This document shows positions 25,429 to 35,006 of a stretch of 64,000 nucleotides of DNA, piece after piece (position 1 is the first letter of the stretch; every line of letters starts with the position of its first letter). Location of the stretch: contig DAITBA010000004.1 in NCBI GenBank assembly GCA_036824005.1, forward strand, positions 140,957 through 204,956, read 5' to 3'. The DNA is from DAITBA01 sp036824005 (GTDB lineage Bacteria > Pseudomonadota > Gammaproteobacteria > Burkholderiales > Rhodocyclaceae). A program made the translations under genes and the position numbers. Under the pieces are notes generated by a model. The model did no database searches, was not told where the DNA came from, and saw only the letters and a program-made list of their open reading frames with translations.

Positions 25429-25483
25429 CGTGACGAAGCTTTGAGGACGCCGTGACAAAGCCGTGATTTCTGTCCCCGAAACT
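25429..25483 (+). promoter_or_regulatory. tandem 11-bp CGTGAC-box promoter, site C
   Basis: Four positions at an exact 11-bp period: CGTGAC (25429), TTTGAG (25440), CGTGAC (25451), CGTGAT (25462). GAAACT starts 16 bp after the last box start. It drives the 62-aa gene and probably the VOC and GMC genes behind it. The rest of the 310-bp gap to the ANTAR gene holds nothing else recognisable. Confidence 0.8.
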
Positions 25484-25535
25484 GGGCACCGTGACGCCGA
25501 CGCAATAGCGCGGCGAATAACCAGGGGACACGACG

Positions 25536-25724
25536 ATGGAGTTGTACGACGTCTTGGAATGCACCGAGTTCGAGCATATCGAGATTCTTGCCCTGGACGA
25601 TTTCCAGGGCGGACCCGATGAGCCCGATGTCGTGCACCGCCCATCCGGTTCGACCGGGCGAGGGCCCGCAATGCAGGCATGGCGCGAGGCCCGGCGGCAG
25701 CGCGCGTTGCCGGGAGCATGCTGA
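25536..25724 (+). CDS. 62-aa small acidic protein, unknown
   Basis: Starts MELYDVLECTEFEHIEI, with an acidic N-terminal half and a basic C-terminus (AWREARRQRALPGAC). It has an SD-like AGGGGA and lies directly behind promoter site C, 1 nt before the VOC gene. I do not recognise a family. Its position matches the small first genes of the site A and site D units. Confidence 0.55.
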   Translation: MELYDVLECTEFEHIEILALDDFQGGPDEPDVVHRPSGSTGRGPAMQAWREARRQRALPGAC

Positions 25725-25725
25725 C

Positions 25726-26739
25726 ATGGCCGGATGCCGCTTGCGCGCCTTTGCACTGTTTGCCGGCACGCTGCTGTGGCTGGTCGCCGCCTCCGCCTTC
25801 GCCCGGGCGCTGGAGATTCGCGCGGTCGCTCTAACCGTTGGCGACCTGGACCGGGCGGTGTCTTTTTACGAGGGGGCACTCGGGTTTCGAAAAGTGGCGG
25901 AGCGGGTGATCGCGGATGCCGAGCACGACACCCTTACGGGCGTGTTCGGTACCCGAGTGCGCAGCGCGACGCTGCGACTCGGCGACGAGACTATCGAGCT
26001 GGAGCAGTTCCTCAGCCCCGCCGGGCAACCGCTGCCGCCGGACAGCCGCTCCAACGACCTTTGGTTCCAGCACTTCGCCATCGTCGTTGCCGACATGGAC
26101 AAGGCGCACGCACACCTCAGCCGCACGCCCTTTCAGGCCATCTCCAGCGCGCCGCAGACAATTCCGGCGAGCAACGCTGCAGCGGCCGGTATCCGGGCCT
26201 TCAAGTTCCGCGACCCGGACGGGCACCCGCTGGAGCTGCTCTGGTTTCCCCCCGACAAGGGCCGCGCCAAGTGGCAGCGCCGTGATGGTCCGCTGTTTCT
26301 CGGCATCGACCACACGGCCATCACGGTGTCCGACACCGAGCGCAGCTTTACCTTCTATCGCGACCTGCTGGGGTTCGCGGTTGCAGGTGCGAGTCTGAAT
26401 TCCGGTGCGACGCAGGAGCAGCTCGACAACGCCTTCGGCGCTGTCGTGCGCGTGACGGGACTACGGCCCGAGCGCGGCGAGGGGCCGGGGCTGGAGTTCC
26501 TCCACTACCTGACGCCAGGGGGGGGGCGTGCCCTTCCCCCGGATGTGCGCCCCAGCGACGTTCTGCATGCCCGAACCGTGGTCGAGGTAGACGACCTGGA
26601 GCGGGTGACCGCGGAGCTTACAGGCAGGGGCGTGGGTTTCATCTCCCCACGGGTGGTGACCGCGCGCGGCACCGGTTACGGCAAGGCGCTCATGGTCAGG
26701 GATCCCGATGGCCATGCTGTACTGCTGGTGCAGCCTTGA
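25726..26739 (+). CDS. exported protein with two VOC (glyoxalase/bleomycin-resistance) domains
   Basis: About 337 aa from the ATG at 25726. The signal peptide is AFALFAGTLLWLVAASAFA. The first VOC domain spans roughly residues 28-180 (VALTVGDLDRAVSFYEGALG, FKFRDPDGHPLELLWFP) and the second 190-337 (DHTAITVSDTERSFTFYRDLLG, ALMVRDPDGHAVLLVQP). The VOC fold binds a divalent metal and covers dioxygenases, glyoxalases and binding proteins. An exported double-VOC protein is uncommon. The GMC oxidoreductase gene begins 20 nt later. Confidence 0.82.
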   Translation: MAGCRLRAFALFAGTLLWLVAASAFARALEIRAVALTVGDLDRAVSFYEGALGFRKVAERVIADAEHDTLTGVFGTRVRSATLRLGDETIELEQFLSPAGQPLPPDSRSNDLWFQHFAIVVADMDKAHAHLSRTPFQAISSAPQTIPASNAAAAGIRAFKFRDPDGHPLELLWFPPDKGRAKWQRRDGPLFLGIDHTAITVSDTERSFTFYRDLLGFAVAGASLNSGATQEQLDNAFGAVVRVTGLRPERGEGPGLEFLHYLTPGGGRALPPDVRPSDVLHARTVVEVDDLERVTAELTGRGVGFISPRVVTARGTGYGKALMVRDPDGHAVLLVQP

Positions 26740-26759
26740 GCGCGATTGTGGAGCATTGC

Positions 26760-28235
26760 ATGAGCTACGACATCATCATCATCGGTTCCGGCGCCGGCGG
26801 CTCGGCGACCGCGTTTCATCTGACTCAGACCGGCAAGCGCGTTCTGCTGCTGGAGAAGGGCCAGGCGCTGCCCAAGGACGGCAGCACGCTCGATGTCGAA
26901 AAGGTGTTCGGGCGCAAACTGTTCGTGGACGATGCGCCGTGGCTGGACGCGGCCGGTCGGGTCATCGTGCCGCAGGAGCGCTCGAACCTGGGCGGCAAGA
27001 CCAAGTGGTACGGGGCGGCGCTGCTGCGCTTCGCGCCCCACGAGTTCGACGCCGAGCCCGACCACCAGTGCCTGCCGTGGCCCTTCGGCTACGACGAGTT
27101 GGCACCCTTCTACGAGGAGGCAGAAAGGCTTTTTGGCGTGCGCCATTTCGAGATCGAGCCCGATCTGCAGCAGATCGTCACCGGACTGCGCCGGCGCGAC
27201 GGCGGCTGGCAGCGCCGGCCGCTGCCCATGGCGTTGGCGGGCGACATACTTTCCTATCCGGAGGAGGCAAAGCACTTCGATGGATTCGCCAGCGTGCGCG
27301 GCCTCAAGGCCGACGGCGAGCGGCTCGTGGAGCGGGTGCTCGGAAAACCCAACCTTCAGGTGCTTACCGGCAAGAACGTCGCTGCCTTGCTGCCCTCCGC
27401 GCGCAATGCGCGTCGCGTCACCGGCGTGCAATGCGACGACGGCACGCGCTACGATGCCGATGTCGTGGTGCTGTCCGGCGGCGCGCTGCACAGCCCGCGG
27501 CTATTGCAGGACTACTTCGAGCAGAACGGGTTAGCGGTACTGCCCGCCTATCGCGCCATCGGACGCAACTACAAGTTCCACCTGTTAACGGCGATGCTGG
27601 CGTTCTCGCCCCGGGCGAAGAGCGACGTCCTGCGCAAGACGACGCTGCTCCTGCACGATGAACTGCCCCACAGCAGCGTGCAGCCGCTCGGCTACACGGA
27701 CGGCGAGTTGTTCGCCACCGAGGCACCGGGCTATTTCCCTGCCTGGCTGTCGGACTACGTCGGCAGCCGTGTCTACGGATTCTTCCTGCAGACCGAGGAC
27801 GGATCGCATCCGGACAACCGCATCCTCGCGCGCGCCAACGGCACCGGTCGGCCGCAGATCGACTACGACGCACGGCGCCTGCCGGCGGCGCTCGCCGAGC
27901 ACCGGCGGTTGCGCAACACGCTGGCGCGCGGGTTGCTCAGTCTCGGCTACCTGCCCCTGATCAAATCGGTCCCGGTGGCCGGGACGGCGCATGCGTGCGG
28001 TACGCTGGTTGCCGGCAACGATCCGGACACCTCCGTGGTGGATGCCCGCGGGCGGGTGCATGGAATCGAAAACCTGTTCGTGGCCGACGGCAGCGTGCTG
28101 CCACGTTCCAGCCGAGCCAACCCCGCGCTGTCCATCTATGCCTGGGGCCTGCGACTGGCGAGCCACCTGGGCGGGCAGGGCGGCGCAGCGGGTGAACGGG
28201 CGCGCAACGCGACCATGACCACGCATCACGAGTGA
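26760..28235 (+). CDS. GMC family FAD-dependent oxidoreductase
   Basis: A 491-aa protein. The N-terminal FAD motif is IIIIGSGAGGSATAFHL. GGKTKWYGAALLRF follows and the C-terminal GMC region has GTAHACGTLVAG and NLFVADGSVLPRSSRANP. The family oxidises alcohols or sugars. I chose the ATG at 26760, with GGAG 7-10 nt upstream. It probably shares the site C transcript with the VOC gene, and the debranching enzyme follows 59 nt later. Confidence 0.87.
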   Translation: MSYDIIIIGSGAGGSATAFHLTQTGKRVLLLEKGQALPKDGSTLDVEKVFGRKLFVDDAPWLDAAGRVIVPQERSNLGGKTKWYGAALLRFAPHEFDAEPDHQCLPWPFGYDELAPFYEEAERLFGVRHFEIEPDLQQIVTGLRRRDGGWQRRPLPMALAGDILSYPEEAKHFDGFASVRGLKADGERLVERVLGKPNLQVLTGKNVAALLPSARNARRVTGVQCDDGTRYDADVVVLSGGALHSPRLLQDYFEQNGLAVLPAYRAIGRNYKFHLLTAMLAFSPRAKSDVLRKTTLLLHDELPHSSVQPLGYTDGELFATEAPGYFPAWLSDYVGSRVYGFFLQTEDGSHPDNRILARANGTGRPQIDYDARRLPAALAEHRRLRNTLARGLLSLGYLPLIKSVPVAGTAHACGTLVAGNDPDTSVVDARGRVHGIENLFVADGSVLPRSSRANPALSIYAWGLRLASHLGGQGGAAGERARNATMTTHHE

Positions 28236-28294
28236 CGCCTGGCAGCCAGCGGCGTCGATTATCGAATGGCAGCGACTTCCGTGCTGAGGGAACG

Positions 28295-30355
28295 ATGACA
28301 ACAGCAACCGGTATGCCACAGCTAGTCCGCTTCGGCCGCGACATCTGCGGCGACCTGGCCCAGGCCGAACGCCGCGAGTGGTGGCTGGCGAACGGGCTCG
28401 GCGCATATGCCGCCGGCACCATCGCCGGGACGCTGACGCGGCGTTACCACGGACTGTTGATTGCGCCCGTCAACCCGCCGCTGGGCCGCTGTCTGGTGTT
28501 TGCCAAGGCGGATGCAACGCTGATCGACGGCGAGCGGGAGTACCCGCTATTTGCCAACCGCTGGCGCGATGGCGCCGTGTCGCCGGAGGGATATGTACAC
28601 ATCGAGTCGTTCCGGCTCGAAGGGCGCATGCCGGTGTGGCGCTTCGCCATCGGCGATGTCACCATCGAGCAGCGCATCTGGATGGAACACGGCGCCAACA
28701 CTACCTACGTCGCCTTTCGCGTGCTCCGCGGGGCGGACGACCCGCAGCGGCCCCTGCAGCTTCGCATCAATCTGCTGATCAATGCCCGCGATCACCATGT
28801 CAGCGCCCGTCCCTGGGACTTCAACCCGGTCATCGAGGGCGATGACACCGAACTGCGCGTGCGTCATGCCAACTGGTTCACGCTCTACCTGAAGTCCCGC
28901 GGCGGTGTGATGCAAGCGCGTCACGACTGGTTCGAGAACTTCGATCTTCCCGTCGAACGCGGCCGCGGGCTGCCCGACTGGGACAACCACCTGTGCGTCG
29001 GCGAGGCGCTCCTCGATCTCGATGACGGCGAGTGGGTAGGTCTGGTGGCGAGTCTCGATCCGTCGGCCTCGATCTATCTCCACGAAGCCCTGCGGCGTTT
29101 CGTCGCCCGCGACACGGGCCAGCTCAAGCGGGTGAAAGTGCAACTGCCGGAAATGTTCTCGGCGCCGGATTGGGTCGACCAACTGGTGCTGGCGGCCGAC
29201 AGCTTCGTCTTTGCCCGGCCGCTGGACACCGTGCCCGACGGCGAGTCGGTAATCGCCGGCTACCCGTGGTTCGGCGATTGGGGGCGCGACACCATGATCG
29301 CCCTGCCGGGACTGGCGCTGGCCACCGGCCGCTTCGACACCGCGGCGCGCATCCTGCGTACCTTCGCCCGCTTCGTGGACCGGGGCATGCTGCCCAATGT
29401 CTTTCCCGGCAGCGGCGAGACGCCAGAGTACAACACGGTCGATGCGGCACTGTGGTACATCGAGGCCTGGCGCGCCTACTTCGACACCACCGGCGATCGC
29501 AGCGCCCTTGCAGAGGTATTCCCGGTGCTCGCCGACATCATCGATTGGCATGTCCGGGGCACGCGTTATGGCATTCGCGTCGATGAGGCGGACGGTCTGC
29601 TGACCGCTGGCGAGCCGGGGGTGCAAATCACATGGATGGACGCCAAGGTCGGCGATTGGGTGGTGACGCCGCGCATTGGCAAGCCGGTGGAGATCAACGC
29701 GCTGTGGTTCAACGCCCTGTCGGTGATGGCTGGATTCGCCGACGTTCTGAAGCAGCCTTCCGACCAATACCGCGCGCTGGCGGCGCGCGCGCGCGAAGGA
29801 TTTCAGCGCTTCGTCAATCCCGCCAACGGCGGGCTGCTCGATGTGCTGGACGGTCCCAATGGCGCCGATGCGACCCTGCGGCCGAACCAGCTCTTCGCCA
29901 TCAGTCTGCCCCACTCGCCTCTGGCTGCGGAGGATCAGGTCGCCGTGCTGCGGCTCGTCGGCCGCGAGTTGCTGACGTCCTACGGCCTGCGCTCGCTGGG
30001 CACCGGGCATGCCGAATTCCGTCCGCACTATGCCGGCGGCGTATGGGAGCGCGACGGCGGCTATCACCAGGGCCCTGTCTGGGCATGGTTGCTCGGCCAC
30101 TTTGCCCTCGCTGAACAGCGCGTGTGGGGCGATGCGGCGGCTGCCCAGGCACGATTGGAACCCTTGCGTGATCACCTGCTCGACGCCGGGCTCGGCACCG
30201 TCAGCGAGATCTTCGACGGCGCGCCGCCCCACACGCCTCGCGGTGCCCCGAGCCAGGCATGGTCCGTCGCGTGCACGCTCGAAGCGTGGTGGCGGCTGGA
30301 ACGGGCAAAGCGGCAGGCGCAGGGCGAACTCGATCGCAGACGAGCAGTTTCGTAG
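28295..30355 (+). CDS. glycogen debranching enzyme (amylo-alpha-1,6-glucosidase type)
   Basis: About 686 aa from the ATG at 28295 (SD GAGGGA). The N-terminal domain (WWLANGLGAYAAGTIAGTLTR, RRYHGLLIAPVNPP) is GDE_N-like. The catalytic (alpha/alpha)6 domain carries WFGDWGRDTMIALPGL, YNTVDAALWYIEAW, WMDAKVGDWVVTPR and WAWLLGHF. It hydrolyses alpha-1,6 branches left on limit dextrin. The neighbouring GH63-like gene suggests a joint role in alpha-glucan or compatible-solute turnover. Confidence 0.9.
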   Translation: MTTATGMPQLVRFGRDICGDLAQAERREWWLANGLGAYAAGTIAGTLTRRYHGLLIAPVNPPLGRCLVFAKADATLIDGEREYPLFANRWRDGAVSPEGYVHIESFRLEGRMPVWRFAIGDVTIEQRIWMEHGANTTYVAFRVLRGADDPQRPLQLRINLLINARDHHVSARPWDFNPVIEGDDTELRVRHANWFTLYLKSRGGVMQARHDWFENFDLPVERGRGLPDWDNHLCVGEALLDLDDGEWVGLVASLDPSASIYLHEALRRFVARDTGQLKRVKVQLPEMFSAPDWVDQLVLAADSFVFARPLDTVPDGESVIAGYPWFGDWGRDTMIALPGLALATGRFDTAARILRTFARFVDRGMLPNVFPGSGETPEYNTVDAALWYIEAWRAYFDTTGDRSALAEVFPVLADIIDWHVRGTRYGIRVDEADGLLTAGEPGVQITWMDAKVGDWVVTPRIGKPVEINALWFNALSVMAGFADVLKQPSDQYRALAARAREGFQRFVNPANGGLLDVLDGPNGADATLRPNQLFAISLPHSPLAAEDQVAVLRLVGRELLTSYGLRSLGTGHAEFRPHYAGGVWERDGGYHQGPVWAWLLGHFALAEQRVWGDAAAAQARLEPLRDHLLDAGLGTVSEIFDGAPPHTPRGAPSQAWSVACTLEAWWRLERAKRQAQGELDRRRAVS

Positions 30356-30480
30356 GGTGCGCATGCGCATCAGGGCGGCGCGCCGTGTGTCGTCATTTGA
30401 ATGGTGCGCAAACGCACCCTGCCCCCACTACCGCCACTTAGCACGTTGCATCTGTTTATTGAATGGTGCGCATGCGCACC
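30352..30480. repeat. three REP-like GGTGCGC palindromes
   Basis: Core TGCGCATGCGCA at 30358-30369, GGTGCGCAAACGCACC at 30403-30418, and the perfect 16-bp palindrome GGTGCGCATGCGCACC at 30465-30480. Copies 2 and 3 share flanks (GAAT before, CCCT/CCTAC after). They fill the whole gap between two glycosidase genes, as REP elements usually do. Confidence 0.7.
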
Positions 30481-30504
30481 CTACAACCACCTTTGGAGCA
30501 AGCG

Positions 30505-33216
30505 ATGAAACAAACATTGAATGCCGAACGCCAGCGCCTCGAAGCCCAACGCCAGGGCAAGGAGAACTGGCGCCTTTGGGGACCGTATCTCGCGGAGCGT
30601 GCCTGGGGCACCGTGCGCGAGGATTACAGCGGCGGCGGCACGGCCTGGGAGTACTTCGACCACGACCAAGCGCGCAGCCGGGCCTACCGCTGGAATGAAG
30701 ATGGCATGGGCGGCATCTGCGACGAACAACAGCGCCTGTGCTTCGCCCTTGCCTTGTGGAACGGGCGCGACCCAATCCTCAAGGAACGCGCCTTCGGACT
30801 CACCGGCAATCAGGGCAATCACGGTGAGGACGTCAAGGAATACTACTTCTATCTCGACGCCACGCCCTCCCACGCCTGGATGCGGTACCTGTACAAATAC
30901 CCCCAGGCTGAGTATCCCTACGCCCGCCTGGTGCACGAGAATGCGCGCCGGTCGCGCCAGGAGCCGCCTTTTTCCCTGCTCGATACGGGCGTCTTGAACG
31001 ACGGCCGCTACTGGGACGTGGAAGTGCGCTATGCGAAGGCAAGCGCAGAGGAAATCCACATCCGAATCATCGTCACCAACCGCGGCCCGGAGCCGGCGAC
31101 GCTGCACGTGTTGCCGACGCTGTGGTTCCGAAATACCTGGTCGTGGGGCGAGGCGGGCAGAAAACCCGAACTGCATGAGATCGACGCGCCCAAGGGCGCC
31201 ATGTGGGCGGTGCGCGCGCGCCACGACGCGCTCGGCGACTACTTCCTCTATGGCAGGCACAAGGCCGAGCCTCTGTACACGGAGAACGAGAGCAATGCCC
31301 GGCGCCTGTGGGGTGGGCCCAATCCGAGCCCTTATGTGAAGGACGCGTTCCACCGCTATGTCATCCATGGCGAGAAGGAGGCGGTCAATCCCGCCAGGAT
31401 TGGCACCAAGTTCGCCGCCTGCCACGTGCTCACCGTCGACCCGGGCCAGAGCGCCACGATCGGCCTGACACTTGCCGCCCAGGCGCTGGAGGCGCCCTTC
31501 GACCGGCGCGAAACCATTTTCTCCCGGCGTGAATCGGAGGCCACTGTTTTCTATGACGAATTGATTCCAGAGGCAAGCGCCCAGGACCATAACATCCTGC
31601 GCCAGTCGCTGTCGGGAATGATCTGGTCGAAGCAGTTCTTCCACTACGATGTGGCGCGCTGGCTCGACGGCGACGTCTTGCCGCCGCCCGATTCGCGCAA
31701 GTGGGGGCGTAACCGCACTTGGCGCCACATGAAGGCGGCCCATGTCATTTCCATGCCCGACAAGTGGGAGTACCCCTGGTTTGCTGCCTGGGATCTGGCC
31801 TTCCATTGCGCCGCTCTGGCCGTGGTGGACGTGGATTTCGCCAAGGACCAGATCGAGCTATTGCTCAAGGAAAACTATCTGCATCCCAACGGCCAGATAC
31901 CTGCCTACGAATGGGCCTTCGGCGACGTCAACCCGCCGGTGCTGGCCATGGCGGCGTTGAAAGCCTTTCGCGCCGAGCGGGTGCAGCGCGGCGAACCGGA
32001 CCTCAACTTCCTTGCGCGCGTCACCCACAAGATGCTGATGAACTACACGTGGTGGCTGAACCGCAAGGATGCAGATGGCAACAACGTGTTCGAAGGGGGC
32101 TTCCTCGGCCTCGACAACATCTCGGTGTACGACCGGTCCCATCCGCTGCCGCCCGGCTATTCGCTCAAGCAAGCCGACTCTACCGGATGGATGGCCATGT
32201 TCGCCCTCAACATGACGGTGATGGCTCTCGAGCTCGCGGCCGAGATGCAGGACTACGAAGACGTGGCGATCCAGTGCTACGAGCAGTTCATGGCCATTGC
32301 CAACTCCATCGCCGGCCACAGCCATCACGGACTGTCCCTGTGGGACGAGAAGGACCAGTTCTTCAAGGACCTCGTCGTCACGCCGGACGGCCAAACGCAC
32401 TACATCGACGTCTTTTCGTGGGTCGGGCTGATTCCTCTGTTTGCCGCCGAGGTGATCGACGAGCGTCTGTTGAGCAGCGTGCCGCGTTTTCGAGCCGTGC
32501 TCCTGCGTCACTATCAAGGCAACTTCGACGGCCACAAGGTGACCCATTGCCCGATCCAGACCAACGAGCGGGGCGAGCATCTGCTCTCGTTGCTGGGGCC
32601 CAGTCGCCTCAAGGCGGTGCTGCAGCGCGTGCTCGACGAGCGCCAGTTTCTCTCGCCCTATGGCGTGCGTAGTGTCTCGCGCGTCCACGCCGAGCGGCGC
32701 GACCTGGGCACGCTGCCGGGCATCGGTCAGGCAGTGATCGAGTACGTGCCTGGCGAGTCGAACTCGGGTCTGTTTGGCGGCAACTCCAATTGGCGCGGAC
32801 CGATCTGGATGCCCACGAATTACACGTTGATCCAGGCGATCGAGAAGTTCCACCGCTACTACGGCGAGCACTTCACGATTCCCGTGCCCTGCCGCGAAGG
32901 CGAGCGGATGACGCTCGAGCAAGTTGCCAAACTCATCTCCGAGCGGCTGGTAGACATGTTCCGCCGCGATGCCAGCGGGCGTGTACCGGCGCTGCCAGAG
33001 GGGAGCCCCTTCCAGCACGACCCAGCGTGGCGCGATTTGCTTCTGTTCAACGAGTACTTCCACGGCGAGACCGGGTTGGGTCTCGGCGCGATGCACCAGA
33101 CCGGCTGGACGGGCTTGGTGGCGAACCTTGTGGAGCGCAAGTATCGCAGCGACATTCCCCGGTACTGGAAAGAGCAGCAGCCTGCCGCCCAGACCGCGAC
33201 AACGCTGGCGGCGTGA
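30505..33216 (+). CDS. GH63-like (MGH1-type) glycosidase
   Basis: About 903 aa from the ATG at 30505 (SD TTTGGAGC). It begins ERQRLEAQRQGKENWRLWGPYL, typical of large GH63-like bacterial proteins. The (alpha/alpha)6 catalytic part includes KWEYPWFAAWDLAFHC, NGQIPAYEWAFGDVNPP and WRGPIWMPTNYTLIQAIEKF. Members include glucosidases and glucosylglycerate/mannosylglycerate hydrolases. The exact substrate is not evident. REP-like repeats separate it from the debranching enzyme gene. Confidence 0.85.
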   Translation: MKQTLNAERQRLEAQRQGKENWRLWGPYLAERAWGTVREDYSGGGTAWEYFDHDQARSRAYRWNEDGMGGICDEQQRLCFALALWNGRDPILKERAFGLTGNQGNHGEDVKEYYFYLDATPSHAWMRYLYKYPQAEYPYARLVHENARRSRQEPPFSLLDTGVLNDGRYWDVEVRYAKASAEEIHIRIIVTNRGPEPATLHVLPTLWFRNTWSWGEAGRKPELHEIDAPKGAMWAVRARHDALGDYFLYGRHKAEPLYTENESNARRLWGGPNPSPYVKDAFHRYVIHGEKEAVNPARIGTKFAACHVLTVDPGQSATIGLTLAAQALEAPFDRRETIFSRRESEATVFYDELIPEASAQDHNILRQSLSGMIWSKQFFHYDVARWLDGDVLPPPDSRKWGRNRTWRHMKAAHVISMPDKWEYPWFAAWDLAFHCAALAVVDVDFAKDQIELLLKENYLHPNGQIPAYEWAFGDVNPPVLAMAALKAFRAERVQRGEPDLNFLARVTHKMLMNYTWWLNRKDADGNNVFEGGFLGLDNISVYDRSHPLPPGYSLKQADSTGWMAMFALNMTVMALELAAEMQDYEDVAIQCYEQFMAIANSIAGHSHHGLSLWDEKDQFFKDLVVTPDGQTHYIDVFSWVGLIPLFAAEVIDERLLSSVPRFRAVLLRHYQGNFDGHKVTHCPIQTNERGEHLLSLLGPSRLKAVLQRVLDERQFLSPYGVRSVSRVHAERRDLGTLPGIGQAVIEYVPGESNSGLFGGNSNWRGPIWMPTNYTLIQAIEKFHRYYGEHFTIPVPCREGERMTLEQVAKLISERLVDMFRRDASGRVPALPEGSPFQHDPAWRDLLLFNEYFHGETGLGLGAMHQTGWTGLVANLVERKYRSDIPRYWKEQQPAAQTATTLAA

Positions 33217-33418
33217 CGCAGGTGCGTACGGTGGCAGAGGGAGGAATCACGCGGCTTGTCCGGCTTCTCGCCGACATGTCCTGCAACGTCGTCGCCTGGT
33301 GCCTGAGCGGAACCGGCGGGTTCGGAGTGAGCGACATGCTGCTGGGCATCCGGTTGATGGCGGCGCGGCGGACGCAGGACGCGCCGCGCCACGGGGACAC
33401 GAAGCAGGGGAGATAGAA

Positions 33419-34090
33419 GTGAACCGAACCGATCATGATGAGGCTGTCGCCCAGTACCGCGCGTGTGCCGCCAGCTATGACAAAGTCACGCGCTACATGG
33501 AGTCGGTGCGCTGCCAGGCCATCGACATGCTCGCGCTGCGGCCGGGCGACACGGTGCTCGATGTGGCCTGCGGCACTGGCAAGAGCTTCGCGCTGCTTCA
33601 GGAGAGAGTGGGCCCGCGCGGCCGCATTATCGGCATCGACATCAGCCCGGACATGCTGGCGCTGGCCCGCCAGCGGGTGCAGCGCGCAGGTTGGGACAAT
33701 GTCACCCTGATCCAGTCGAGCATGGAGCAGGCGCGCATTGCGGCCGAGGTGGACGCGTTGCTGTTCAGCTACACGCACGACGTGCTCCGCTCACGCGCGG
33801 CGCTCGACAATATTTTCCGCTACGCCAAACCGCACGCGCACGTGGCCGCGGCAGGCATGAAGCATTTCCCGTGGTGGCTGGCACCGCTCAATGTGCTGGT
33901 GTGGTTCAAGGCGCGCGGCTTTACCACGACGCGCGAGGGATTCGCCCGGCCCTGGAGCGTGCTCGCCGAATACGTGGATGAGATCGCGGTCGAGCCCATG
34001 TACGGCGGCATTGCGTACGTCGCGTCCGCCGTGCATCGCGCCGCGCTGCGCCATGCGGTGGCCCTGGCGCCCATCGACGCGTCCATCTGA
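33419..34090 (+). CDS. class I SAM-dependent methyltransferase
   Basis: About 223 aa from a GTG at 33419, with GGGGAG 7-12 nt upstream. SAM-binding motif I is VLDVACGTGKSFALL and the acidic loop is IIGIDISPDMLALAR. The substrate is not clear. The C-terminal part (GMKHFPWWLAPLNVLVWFKARGF) is hydrophobic, suggesting a lipid or quinone-like substrate. The aquaporin gene starts 10 nt after the stop. Confidence 0.82.
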   Translation: MNRTDHDEAVAQYRACAASYDKVTRYMESVRCQAIDMLALRPGDTVLDVACGTGKSFALLQERVGPRGRIIGIDISPDMLALARQRVQRAGWDNVTLIQSSMEQARIAAEVDALLFSYTHDVLRSRAALDNIFRYAKPHAHVAAAGMKHFPWWLAPLNVLVWFKARGFTTTREGFARPWSVLAEYVDEIAVEPMYGGIAYVASAVHRAALRHAVALAPIDASI

Positions 34091-34100
34091 GTACGCCACC

Positions 34101-34946
34101 ATGGCCGGGTACGCCCAGGGACAGAACGTCGCACGGTTCGCCAGCCTGCTCGGCACGTTGCGCGCGCACTGGCCGGAGTACCTGATGGAAGCCTGGGGCC
34201 TGGGCATCTTCATGGTATCGGCGGGCGTTTTCGCCACCTTGCTCGAGTACCCCGGCTCGCCAGTGCATGCGCTCCTGCCCGACGCCGACCTGCGGCGGGC
34301 GCTGATTGGCATTGCCATGGGGCTGACGGCGGTGGGCATCATCTACTCGCCCTGGGGGCAGCAGTCGGGAGCGCATCTCAATCCGGCCGTGACGCTTACG
34401 TTCCTGCGACTCGGCAAGGTGGCGGCGATCGATGCCATGTTCTATATCGTCGCCCAGTTCGCGGGCGGTACGCTGGGAGTGCTGGCGGTGCGCTTTGTGC
34501 TCGGAGACGCGTTCGCCGCGCCGCCAGTGAACTGGGTCTCAACCCTGCCGGGCGAGGGCGGTGCAGGCGTGGCGTTCGTGGCCGAATTCCTCATTTCGCT
34601 CGGCCTGATGCTGGTCGTGCTGACCGTGTCCAACCATGAGCGCCTGACGCGCTTCACCGGCGTGTTCGCCGGCGTGCTCGTGGCGCTCTATATCACCTTC
34701 GAAGCGCCGCTGTCCGGCATGAGCATGAACCCGGCACGCAGCTTCGCCTCCGCTGCGCCGGGCGGAATCTGGGAGCATTTGTGGATCTACTTTTCGGCGC
34801 CTGTGCTGGGCATGCTTGCTGCGTCGTCGGCATACGTCGCCCTTTGCTCCCGGGCCGCGGTGCATTGCGCCAAGCTCGACCACCCGCCGCAGCGGCGTTG
34901 TATCCATTGCGGCTACGAGCCGCATCGCGCGGCGACCGAGTTGTAG
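34101..34946 (+). CDS. aquaporin/glycerol facilitator (MIP family)
   Basis: A 281-aa protein with six membrane segments. The two NPA boxes are GAHLNPAVTL and GMSMNPARSF. The C-terminal tail has cysteines in a CxxC arrangement (RRCIHCGYEPHR), which is unusual for an aquaporin. It should conduct water or small neutral solutes. It lies between the methyltransferase and the fused NDH-2 gene, and all three could be one transcript. Confidence 0.88.
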   Translation: MAGYAQGQNVARFASLLGTLRAHWPEYLMEAWGLGIFMVSAGVFATLLEYPGSPVHALLPDADLRRALIGIAMGLTAVGIIYSPWGQQSGAHLNPAVTLTFLRLGKVAAIDAMFYIVAQFAGGTLGVLAVRFVLGDAFAAPPVNWVSTLPGEGGAGVAFVAEFLISLGLMLVVLTVSNHERLTRFTGVFAGVLVALYITFEAPLSGMSMNPARSFASAAPGGIWEHLWIYFSAPVLGMLAASSAYVALCSRAAVHCAKLDHPPQRRCIHCGYEPHRAATEL

Positions 34947-35006
34947 CTCGACCGTCGTTGGCGCCCGCGCGGTGCGACGAAATACTCATCAGGGAAGGGC
35001 AGCACC

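Noticed and set aside
28547..30370. 607-codon open frame on the minus strand
   Set aside because: Antisense to the debranching enzyme gene; no motifs.
33275..33416. 46-codon frame before the methyltransferase gene
   Set aside because: No SD and no recognisable sequence; the gap is short and probably only untranslated leader.
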